DNA of 64,000 nucleotides from Neokomagataea anthophila (GTDB lineage: Bacteria > Pseudomonadota > Alphaproteobacteria > Acetobacterales > Acetobacteraceae), in the NCBI RefSeq assembly GCF_018122595.1, contig NZ_JAGRQH010000003.1, positions 345,569-409,568 on the forward strand, given 5' to 3'. Of this stretch, positions 37,438-44,774 are shown in pieces (the stretch's first letter is position 1; each line of letters starts with the position of its first letter). Made by a program: the position numbers and the translations under genes. A model generated the notes under the pieces. That model saw only the letters and a program-made list of their open reading frames with translations. It was not told where the DNA came from and did no database searches.

Positions 37438-38475
37438 ATGATGTCGGCTGTGGTGAAAAAGTGTGTTGGACGTTTTTTGTCGCCCAGCCTGTGTGCTGCT
37501 CTAGTATGTACAGCATTGCCACCGCACGTTTTGGCTCATGGCATGAGCCATCACAAACGGCATTTTATCGTGGCACATAACCGTACTCGATTGCATACCC
37601 CCCAGATTACCAAGAGTGCTCAGCTGAGTATCGCCGTTCCAGAGGGAAGCTTGGTTGCGGACGCACTCCCGACAACGATTAACACTTATCCTATCCGAGA
37701 ATGGGATGGGCAGGATGATACACTTCAAAAATTCTCTCAAATGTCTCCGGCACTTTGGGGCGCTTTATTAATCAATGGAAGCCAATTAGAAACGGGCTGT
37801 TTACAGCATTGGCTGCATTCCCTAGATGCACCTGCAAGTTGTGGGATTCCTGCAACTCCAGGAACGCTAGCGTTGGCTTGGGATCGCTCACGCTTAACAA
37901 CTGCTCCTGATTGGCAAGATTTTTGGGACATCGCCCGTCAACCGGGGCGAAGAGGTCTCCATTTTAGCGCGCGAACCACTCTAGAAATTGCACTTCTTGC
38001 TGATGGCGTTGCTCCTGAAAACATCTATAGCACCCTTTCCACCCCAACAGGGGTAGAGCACGCTTTTCATAGATTAGATCTGTTGAGACCTTATATTATT
38101 TGGTGGCGAACACCCGACGATGCACGTCAAATTATGCAGCAAAGAAGCGCTTTAATGACCAGCGCTCCACTAGAAGAAATTTCTTTAGTTAACAAAAAGA
38201 AATCTTTAGCTTCAAATGTCTCTACATTTGAAGCTCAGACCAATCACCGCCTCATTACATCACTCTTTTGGGCAATACCTCAAAACGTACCTAACGATAA
38301 AACACTCAATCTTATTGCTGCACTTAAAAATATACAGAACACCTATCAAGATCGATTAAAAACAACAGAACCGTCGCAAAACCCCCTCAATATTGATGAT
38401 GAGTTTTGGAAAATAAAAGGACCAGAATTGGAACAACGTTTTTTGGATTGGTTTGGCAGGAATACACCGCGATGA
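37438..38475 (+). CDS. Periplasmic binding protein resembling PotD/PotF (spermidine/putrescine type)
   Basis: A 345-residue protein with a signal peptide (SPSLCAALVCTALPPHVLA, cleavage before HGMS) and then a His-rich segment. From residue about 135 it matches PotD-type proteins: PATPGTLALAWDRSRL, DWQDFWDIARQPGRRGLHFS, LEIALLADGVAPENIY and RLDLLRPYIIWWRT. The N-terminal lobe is much less like the family, and acidic polyamine-binding residues cannot be identified by eye. With the pseudo-ATPase before it and a truncated permease after it, ordinary polyamine import is doubtful. Confidence 0.7.
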   Translation: MMSAVVKKCVGRFLSPSLCAALVCTALPPHVLAHGMSHHKRHFIVAHNRTRLHTPQITKSAQLSIAVPEGSLVADALPTTINTYPIREWDGQDDTLQKFSQMSPALWGALLINGSQLETGCLQHWLHSLDAPASCGIPATPGTLALAWDRSRLTTAPDWQDFWDIARQPGRRGLHFSARTTLEIALLADGVAPENIYSTLSTPTGVEHAFHRLDLLRPYIIWWRTPDDARQIMQQRSALMTSAPLEEISLVNKKKSLASNVSTFEAQTNHRLITSLFWAIPQNVPNDKTLNLIAALKNIQNTYQDRLKTTEPSQNPLNIDDEFWKIKGPELEQRFLDWFGRNTPR

Positions 38476-38888
38476 TGAATTCTTTTTTTATTTTTTCTCT
38501 AATATTTATCTTGGGAGTTTTATTAGGTTGTTTTATTGAAACTGTTATTATTCGTTTCATTAAACCTTGGGTAATAAAAATTATAGGTTTGGCAATTGTA
38601 TTTCCATGTACAATGATAGCGTTTTTTATATTTGTTTTTATACCCCATAAAGGAGGAGTTTTTTATAACCCTCTTACCCAAGGGTTGTTAAATTCACCTC
38701 TTATTATACTTCCTTGTGCTGCACGCTACTTATCACTTCCCTCTGGGTTTGTGCGATCTTCCGTAGGCTTAGGTGCTACACCCTCCTTACGTTTACAAAA
38801 ATTATGGTTGCCACTCCTTGCCCTACCATTATTACTTTCGATAACTCTAACTACCTTCATATTAACCCTGTACAGAGCATTTTGGTGA
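38472..38888 (+). CDS. Short hydrophobic protein, possible remnant ABC permease
   Basis: About 138 residues starting at 38472 or 38475 (ATGATG), with the start overlapping the stop of the PotD-like gene. It has three or four hydrophobic spans: FIFSLIFILGVLLGCFIETV, IIGLAIVFPCTMIAFFIFVFI, and LLALPLLLSITLTTFILTLY. The stretch SSVGLGATPSLRLQKLWLPLLAL resembles the EAA coupling loop of an ABC permease (usually about 280 residues). Half the usual length, so either a reduced permease or a new membrane protein. It overlaps the YcgN start. Confidence 0.5.
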   Translation: MMNSFFIFSLIFILGVLLGCFIETVIIRFIKPWVIKIIGLAIVFPCTMIAFFIFVFIPHKGGVFYNPLTQGLLNSPLIILPCAARYLSLPSGFVRSSVGLGATPSLRLQKLWLPLLALPLLLSITLTTFILTLYRAFW

Positions 38889-39364
38889 CCCATAGAACTG
38901 ATTTTTGGCGGCACACACCCCTCACTCAAATGTCTACGGAAGAGTGGGAGTCTTTATGCGATGGTTGTGGCCGATGCTGCTTACATAAACTACGCGATGA
39001 AGATACAGATGAAATTGCGCATACCAATGTTGCTTGTCGATTATTGGATACGCAAACTTGCCTTTGTACAGACTACGCGAAACGGCATCGTAAAGTCCCA
39101 GATTGCGTCACGCTAACACCGAAATTACTCACCGATATCGACTGGCTTCCTCCCAGCTGTTCATACCAACTCGTTAAAAATGGCTATGATCTACCCGATT
39201 GGCACCCTCTTCGTTCAGGCAATAGAGAGGGTGTTCATAAAAGTGGCGCCTCTGCTTCCCAGCGCTGCATAAGTGAACGTCGCGCAGGCTTGTTAGAAGA
39301 TCACATTGTTGAATGGCCAGGAGAATGGCCCGAAAATTCCCCCCCTCCGTCGCGCATAAAATAG
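38885..39364 (+). CDS. YcgN/UPF0260 Cys-rich protein
   Basis: About 159 residues with GTG start at 38885, which overlaps the previous stop (GTGA). The family marks are all present: DFWRHTPLTQMSTEEWESLC, CDGCGRCCLHKL, NVACRLLDTQTCLCTDY and DCVTLTP, giving the CxxCxxCC-type metal-binding cluster, then WLPPSCSYQLV and WHPL. E. coli YcgN-like length and N-terminus support the GTG start over an upstream frame start inside the membrane-protein gene. Function unknown; a metal or Fe-S site is probable. Confidence 0.82.
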   Translation: MTHRTDFWRHTPLTQMSTEEWESLCDGCGRCCLHKLRDEDTDEIAHTNVACRLLDTQTCLCTDYAKRHRKVPDCVTLTPKLLTDIDWLPPSCSYQLVKNGYDLPDWHPLRSGNREGVHKSGASASQRCISERRAGLLEDHIVEWPGEWPENSPPPSRIK

Positions 39365-40062
39365 TAGCGAGGCTTTTAGGGATGCTAACATCTTCTATCG
39401 TTCAGTTGCGTTCCTCAAAGCGTGCTCGCCGCATAACGTTGCGCGCAGATCCTTTATCTGGCTGTGTGATTGCGACTTACCCTGAAAAGATTCCACGCAA
39501 GCAGGCCCTTGATTTTATTCAACAACATGCTGACTGGATCGAAAAAGCACACGCTGCCCTACCCCCGCCCCCACATTTACGTGGAGGCGGCTCAGTGCTT
39601 TTTAATGGTGTTCCGACGCCTATTTTTCATACCCCCGAGTTACGTCAAGGGTGCATACTCAATCCTAACGGACTACATGTAAGTGGGAACGCAGAGCATA
39701 CAGAGAGCCGCGTCCAACGCTTCTTGCGGGAAATGGCGAATAAACACTTGCCTGCAATGCTCCAAGAAGAGGCGCAGCGTATGAATGTTCAAGTCACCAA
39801 AATCGATATTCGCAACGTACGAAGCCGGTGGGGGAGTTGCAGCAGGACTGGACGTATCATGTTGAGTTGGCGGTTAATCATGTGCCCGCCCATAGTTCAG
39901 TCCTATATTATGGTCCACGAACTCGCCCACCTGCAACATTTTAATCACAGTCCTGCTTTTTGGAGCCATGTTGATCATTTTTTTTCAAAAGGACGCCCTG
40001 GAAGGCTTGCAGCCGAGCGCTGGTTGCGCCAAAACGGGCCTGCGCTTCTACGGATTCCGTAG
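39313..40062 (+). CDS. YgjP-like metallopeptidase (DUF45, HExxH)
   Basis: A 249-residue protein of the DUF45/YgjP group: RITLRADPLSGCVIATYPEKI in the N-terminal half, NVRSRWGSCSRTGRIMLSWRL and IMVHELAHLQHFNHSPAFW with the HELAH zinc-protease motif and downstream His ligand. It begins inside the YcgN coding end (52-base overlap); an ATG at 39382 would shorten the overlap. YgjP-type proteins bind zinc; a proteolytic role is inferred. Last protein gene before tRNA-Leu. Confidence 0.83.
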   Translation: MARRMARKFPPSVAHKIVARLLGMLTSSIVQLRSSKRARRITLRADPLSGCVIATYPEKIPRKQALDFIQQHADWIEKAHAALPPPPHLRGGGSVLFNGVPTPIFHTPELRQGCILNPNGLHVSGNAEHTESRVQRFLREMANKHLPAMLQEEAQRMNVQVTKIDIRNVRSRWGSCSRTGRIMLSWRLIMCPPIVQSYIMVHELAHLQHFNHSPAFWSHVDHFFSKGRPGRLAAERWLRQNGPALLRIP

Positions 40063-40070
40063 AAGCCAGT

Positions 40071-40156
40071 GCGAGCTTGGCGGAATGGTAGACGCACAAG
40101 ACTTAAAATCTTGAGTCCGAATGGGCGTGCGGGTTCGAGTCCCGCAGCTCGCACCA
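40071..40156 (+). tRNA. tRNA-Leu (anticodon UAA)
   Basis: An 86-base class II tRNA: acceptor GCGAGCT/AGCTCGC, anticodon stem CAAGA/TCTTG with loop CTTAAAA (anticodon TAA), a long variable arm, T-arm GTTCGAGTC, and encoded CCA. Confidence 0.97.
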
Positions 40157-40213
40157 CTTTAATTCATTGAAATCATTAGAGTTTTTCAGGTTTCCACGAA
40201 CCCAAACTCGGTT

Positions 40214-40639
40214 TTGCTACACCGAGTTGCTACACTCAATGGCTTTTCAGTGATTATCAGACGCGAATCAGGATACTCATTCATACAGAAAGTCCCCCTT
40301 CCCTTACGTCCAGTTTTGGGAAAAGGTGAGATTTGGATAGCACTCGATACCAATAATAAATCTGTTGCAAAAAATCGCTCATGTGCAATTTATCAATTGA
40401 CAAATAATTTATTTTCAGGACTGAAAATCGTGTCTAACGAAATTTCACAAGACGCTAATGACATAATCAGAGATGTCATTGACCATCGTTTTAAACCACT
40501 GTTCGATACAATTATCTCAACATACGAAACAGAACTGAAAAACCTTAAATCTCAATATCAAGTTATGAACGCTGAACACCTTCTGGAACGATTGCAAGTC
40601 GATGAGCAGTTTGCAACATTTACCAATGTTGCACGTTAA
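40214..40639 (+). pseudogene. Truncated tyrosine-type integrase remnant (N-terminal part) beside tRNA-Leu
   Basis: A frame of about 141 codons starting 58 bases after tRNA-Leu. Its N-terminal part, GYSFIQKVPLPLRPVLGKGEIWIAL followed by KNRSCAIY, looks like the N-terminal arm domain (DUF6538 type) of phage-like integrases. A helical tail follows (ANDIIRDVIDHRFKPLFDTI and ETELKNLKSQYQVMN) and the frame ends before any catalytic domain with the Arg-His-Arg-Tyr residues. The initiation codon is unclear (TTG). Such fragments mark the site of an integrated element that has been lost. Confidence 0.5.
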
Positions 40640-40834
40640 GACAATTTATGAATTTATATCTCAAATATAATACTCCTACATTTTATAAAAATTTAATCAT
40701 TCATTAAACTATTAGTAATAGTATAATTATAGTCATGGATAAAAAAGGCAATATATTAATAATAAATACCGATTATTCGGTCCCCATAACCACAAAGAAA
40801 TTAATATCAATTATCAATATATTGATATAATTTA
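40640..40834. other. AT-rich spacer between the integrase remnant and the glycosyltransferase gene
   Basis: 195 bases with long A/T runs, including many TATA-like steps. It contains no gene, and no clear hairpin with a T-run could be found for either flanking gene. Confidence 0.4.
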
Positions 40835-42784
40835 TTATCGATATACAGCCACCTTAATCGCTTCCTGTACGTTCTCTTTACTATAATTTTTTAAAATCAT
40901 ACTACTTCCCGCAGCAGAAGCTGCCTGCCACGCGGCCTCCGCATCATAAAGCGCCACAATACAATCCGAGAAGCGCGCGGCATCATCGCCAATATAGGCT
41001 TGCAACTCGGCAGGCAAAGATATCCCCTCTGCCGCACAAGACGTCATAACGCACGGAACACCTGCGGCCCAACTTTCCAGCACTTTGCCTTTCAAACCTG
41101 CCCCAAAACGTAACGGAGCCACGCTCAAACGAACTGTCCCCAAACACTCTTGAAGATCTGGTACATGCCCCACCGTTAAGACATGCTCTTGAGCAAGATC
41201 TTTAATGACCAAAGGCATATTGGCACCTGCCACAATGCACTGAACCTGCGGCAAAGACCGCCACACAAGAGGCATCACCTCCTGCACGAGCCAGCGCGCA
41301 GCATCTTGGTTCGGGAGGTGCGCATAATTACCAACAAATACAATCCCGTTTCGTTGCACGAATGCAGGACTATCGCTCCTTACAGACATAGCCCACGGAA
41401 CCGTCTGAACAGAAATACCCGGCAATTCACGCCGTATGATGTCTTCCTCGACCGCAGAATGCGTTAACGTCACATCCGCGTGGGTCATCGCCCGAAATTC
41501 AAGGGATTTCAAACGCTTAGATTCATTCACCAATTCTGGTCTTTGTTGAATATGCGCTTGCCGCAAAACGCGTAAACAGTGCAAATCCGCAATGTTATAC
41601 ACAATGCGTGCTTTCCGGTTATGTGCACGTATTAATGGAAAATAGCGCGTCATCATCGCTTCGCGATGCACATAAATCACAGCGAAAGCTTCCGCCTGAT
41701 GGCGCAAAATATCCTCCACCGAATAATAAAAAGGCGCCCCACAGACTGTAATCTCAGAGAGTCCCTCCAGCGTCTCGGACCCGCCCATCTGTTCACTAGC
41801 CACGAAGGAAACATCATACCCCAGCGCCACTAATGCTTTCATGTGTGATACAATAGCTTGGGACCCGGCATCTCTGTGAATATCCGGCCGCAACACATCG
41901 AGAACCAAGGCTCTCTTCTTCCGTTCTGGCAATGTTGCAGGAAGCCCTCTCCGTAGGCGTTGCTTTGCAAGCTCCTCTTCTTTTTTCCCACTCACCATTT
42001 GTGCGTGCGCCACACTCAAACGCTCAACTTGGTTCAAGAAAAATGTTACAACGCTCTTGCGGCGCGCCTCATCCACCGTATTTACAAGCTGAGATATCGT
42101 ATGCTCAACAGAGCCATCAAACCCATCTGCGGCTTCGATCACCTGCGCTTCATCCAATAACGCCTGATCTCGCGCCCGCCTGACGGTAAGAACATGACGT
42201 TGAAAGGGTGATAAAGGTTCAGCAAACAAAACATGAAAGCCACATCGCTCTGGACGATTGATTAAGGCCACATCCGCCCGCAAACCATTAGCGACAGTCT
42301 GTGCAATTAAACGATCACGATCAAAAATATGCAGCGCAACAGCCTCTTCTGGCTGCTCTGGGGACCATACCCACCCCGAGATACGATCCCGAGATGCCTC
42401 ATCAATAAACCCCTCCAACGGATCATCAGGAGGAACCATAGCTATAGTGAAAGGTGCTTCTGTGCCTGATGGCACCAACTGCCACGGCGAGTTTTGCAAG
42501 CCTTCATCCGTACGCACACAGCGCACTTCAATCATATTATGATATGACGACGTCAGTAGCGCTGGATAAATGAAGGTGAAGCCGACATCTCCACCGACAT
42601 CACATCTCGGTTGATCGGCAGATATGTGCCCAACAACCCCACCGTTCACAAGAATAACAAGTTGTACGGGCTCAGGATCATGTAAATAACGCGCCCATCC
42701 TGCAATATGAGTATGCGTTACAACATCGACAAACCCTTCCACACATTGCGTGGACAGGTTCTGAGTTTGGTGTTTAGGCTGCAA
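40835..42784 (-). CDS. Glycosyltransferase (GT4-like) with two N-terminal GWA-type domains
   Basis: A 649-residue protein. Residues 15-107 and 123-215 are two copies of a small domain, with GFVDVVTHTHIAGWARYL and GFIDEASRDRISGWVWSP at their starts and P-R-x-DV-x-GF repeats. After a linker the GT-B glycosyltransferase starts near 290 (ALVLDVLRPDIHRDAGSQAI), with VFVGNYAHLPNQDAARWLV, GHVPDLQECL and FGAGLKGKVLESWAAGVPCV as the sugar-nucleotide binding region. The start is TTG at 42784 (no ATG nearby) and is uncertain. It lies downstream of the Hint gene whose C-terminal domain is similar. Probable role: making a surface glycan or modifying the Hint protein. Confidence 0.75.
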   Translation of the reverse strand: MQPKHQTQNLSTQCVEGFVDVVTHTHIAGWARYLHDPEPVQLVILVNGGVVGHISADQPRCDVGGDVGFTFIYPALLTSSYHNMIEVRCVRTDEGLQNSPWQLVPSGTEAPFTIAMVPPDDPLEGFIDEASRDRISGWVWSPEQPEEAVALHIFDRDRLIAQTVANGLRADVALINRPERCGFHVLFAEPLSPFQRHVLTVRRARDQALLDEAQVIEAADGFDGSVEHTISQLVNTVDEARRKSVVTFFLNQVERLSVAHAQMVSGKKEEELAKQRLRRGLPATLPERKKRALVLDVLRPDIHRDAGSQAIVSHMKALVALGYDVSFVASEQMGGSETLEGLSEITVCGAPFYYSVEDILRHQAEAFAVIYVHREAMMTRYFPLIRAHNRKARIVYNIADLHCLRVLRQAHIQQRPELVNESKRLKSLEFRAMTHADVTLTHSAVEEDIIRRELPGISVQTVPWAMSVRSDSPAFVQRNGIVFVGNYAHLPNQDAARWLVQEVMPLVWRSLPQVQCIVAGANMPLVIKDLAQEHVLTVGHVPDLQECLGTVRLSVAPLRFGAGLKGKVLESWAAGVPCVMTSCAAEGISLPAELQAYIGDDAARFSDCIVALYDAEAAWQAASAAGSSMILKNYSKENVQEAIKVAVYR

Positions 42785-42851
42785 AATAACTGTCTTTAAA
42801 AAATGAAATCAACATCACTACCAAGTAAATGCCACTCATCGTGCATAATTC

Positions 42852-42881
42852 AAGGTCCGAGAGAGCGTCCTCCCGGACCTT
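42852..42881 (-). terminator. Hairpin after the Hint-domain gene
   Basis: AAGGTCCG at 42852-42859 pairs with CGGACCTT at 42874-42881 (8 bp), 9 bases past the Hint gene stop on the minus strand. No strong T-run follows, so it may only partly reduce readthrough into the glycosyltransferase gene. Confidence 0.45.
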
Positions 42882-42889
42882 AATGACGC

Positions 42890-44428
42890 TTACGCAGCGG
42901 CGCTACGCATACCCCCTGCAACAACGGTTTTTGCTTGATCTAACGCATCATGCCGTTCCAGTTGGTCCAACACCCAAGGGGAATGCCCCAAGGCTGCCCC
43001 GCTTTGCACGCGGCGAACCTCAATGACATGCCGCTCATGCGCCGCCAGAGCCTGCGGCAAGACGAAGGTAAAACCGACATCACCGCCGACATCAGCTCGC
43101 GGCTGGTTGGCCGTGACCTGACCAACCACATGTCCATTGATTATGACGTCCAACGTCACCGCTTCAGCGTGGTCTAAAGACCGCGCCCAGCCCGCAACTG
43201 TGTCACGCGTGACCACATCGACAAAACCTTCAACATCTATCACGGAAACGACTGACCCATCACAAAGCGCAACCAGACGATCACGGATGACCTGAAGCTC
43301 CGCCCCTTCTTCCAGACGAGGTGCACAATAATGCGGCAGCCCCGCCTCAACCTCTGGATACAAAGCTTTATACTCATGCGCATTATGGAACATGCCGCGT
43401 GAATCATCATCGATGAAGGTTTCAGACGGTGCATCATTGGCAAAGATCACATCATGGCTTTCCAACTCAATATGGAAATACGCCACTTCATCCATGCCTT
43501 CCGCTTGCACAATGCTGCGGCCATTAACCAGCATCACAGCCGGAATAAGAGCACCATCGAGGAACATCGCATGCAAAGGTGATACGGATAGGTCCTGCGT
43601 TGGCAAACCACCACCAAGAGCCCCACGGCGGAAGGTCACCGGAAGAACATCTCGGTTCCCAGATGCAAACTGACCTGAATAGCTCCGACGACCAATCCAG
43701 CGAATAGCCCGCAAACCATTACTTTGCGTGTGTAACTGATCACCAATCTGCAAATGCTCAACCGGAACATCACCACCCGCCGTACGAATTAACGTACCAC
43801 GGCAATAACACGGCGTACCTTCTTCAACGATCCATGCATCTTCATTTTGAACAATTTTAATATTTGATTTATTCGATGAGAGGGTGGAAGAAAATACCTG
43901 ACCATAATAAGTTGCAAAGAATACTTTACCGTCTCCAACAGAAATATTGGTAAATCCTTCTCTTATGATTGCTCCAGGTTCTAGGTCTACATTTTCTATA
44001 TCCGGCGCTTGATCATCAGGGTCTGATGTTGGGTACATAGTCAATGTACCTCCTGACGATATGGTCAAATTTTCTATTTTTGCTCCACTATAATATTCTT
44101 TTCCAAAATCCACCTCAATTGTTCCACCGCTCTTAACCGCAATATCTTCAGCAAAACTTTGGTGACCAACGTAAAGCAACCCTTTGTTATCAACAATAAC
44201 GCCGTGAGCTTTAGCGCCTGTCCCTATAGCTAATTGAGAATCTTCTCCCGTGATGGTCGCATCATAAACGTTAACCACACCGTTATCGTAATATGGTAGC
44301 TCAGCTTCAGCGTTTTCATACCCACCCGCCTCAATGACATCTCCCGTTGACTGGCCATTAATATTTAACGTCTTCGTGTGACCATACGAGACAATATCAC
44401 CAGTTCCATATTTTGAATTATCAGACAT
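42890..44428 (-). CDS. Hint (hedgehog/intein)-domain surface protein with C-terminal GWA-type domain
   Basis: A 512-residue protein. Residues 1-200 look like a beta-helix adhesin passenger (repeats such as VNVYDATITGEDSQLAIG and GGTIEVDFGKEYY, ISSGGTLTMYP). Residues 205-345 are a Hint_2 domain: GTPCYCRGTLI with the self-cleavage Cys (207 or 209), VEHLQIGDQL, SVSPLHAMFLDG and ELESHDVIFA. Residues 399-500 are the same small domain as in the downstream glycosyltransferase (GFVDVVTRDTVAGWARSL). No signal peptide is obvious; secretion may rely on a separate system. Related Hint_2 proteins are frequent in acetic acid bacteria; their function is not settled. Confidence 0.78.
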   Translation of the reverse strand: MSDNSKYGTGDIVSYGHTKTLNINGQSTGDVIEAGGYENAEAELPYYDNGVVNVYDATITGEDSQLAIGTGAKAHGVIVDNKGLLYVGHQSFAEDIAVKSGGTIEVDFGKEYYSGAKIENLTISSGGTLTMYPTSDPDDQAPDIENVDLEPGAIIREGFTNISVGDGKVFFATYYGQVFSSTLSSNKSNIKIVQNEDAWIVEEGTPCYCRGTLIRTAGGDVPVEHLQIGDQLHTQSNGLRAIRWIGRRSYSGQFASGNRDVLPVTFRRGALGGGLPTQDLSVSPLHAMFLDGALIPAVMLVNGRSIVQAEGMDEVAYFHIELESHDVIFANDAPSETFIDDDSRGMFHNAHEYKALYPEVEAGLPHYCAPRLEEGAELQVIRDRLVALCDGSVVSVIDVEGFVDVVTRDTVAGWARSLDHAEAVTLDVIINGHVVGQVTANQPRADVGGDVGFTFVLPQALAAHERHVIEVRRVQSGAALGHSPWVLDQLERHDALDQAKTVVAGGMRSAAA

Positions 44429-44774
44429 TATTCTACCCTTAGTAAAAATATAATTAACTCAAGATAGAACACAATATAATCTGCGAATATCCATATATTA
44501 CAAAGAATATATATAAGGATTCCAAAATTTTATCCGCCCCAATTTAAAGGTATACATTATTTATTTAGAAATATAAAAACAAAAAATTATTAATAAAGTT
44601 AATTATAAAAATGTTTTTATAAAAGTCTCGCTATTATGAATATAAAAATGAATGCTTATTTTATAATCATTCATTTTTGAAAAACTCTCTATTAAATTTT
44701 TATAGACTAATTAATTTTAATATTAGCGTCGGTATAAACATAATCATATACTCGCTAAATATTATTGTTTTTAT
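44429..44774. other. 346-base AT-rich gap upstream of the Hint gene
   Basis: A strongly AT-rich stretch between the 3' end of the efflux operon and the Hint gene start; it must hold the Hint promoter. I see no gene, no clear hairpin with T-run and no recognisable operator. Confidence 0.4.
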
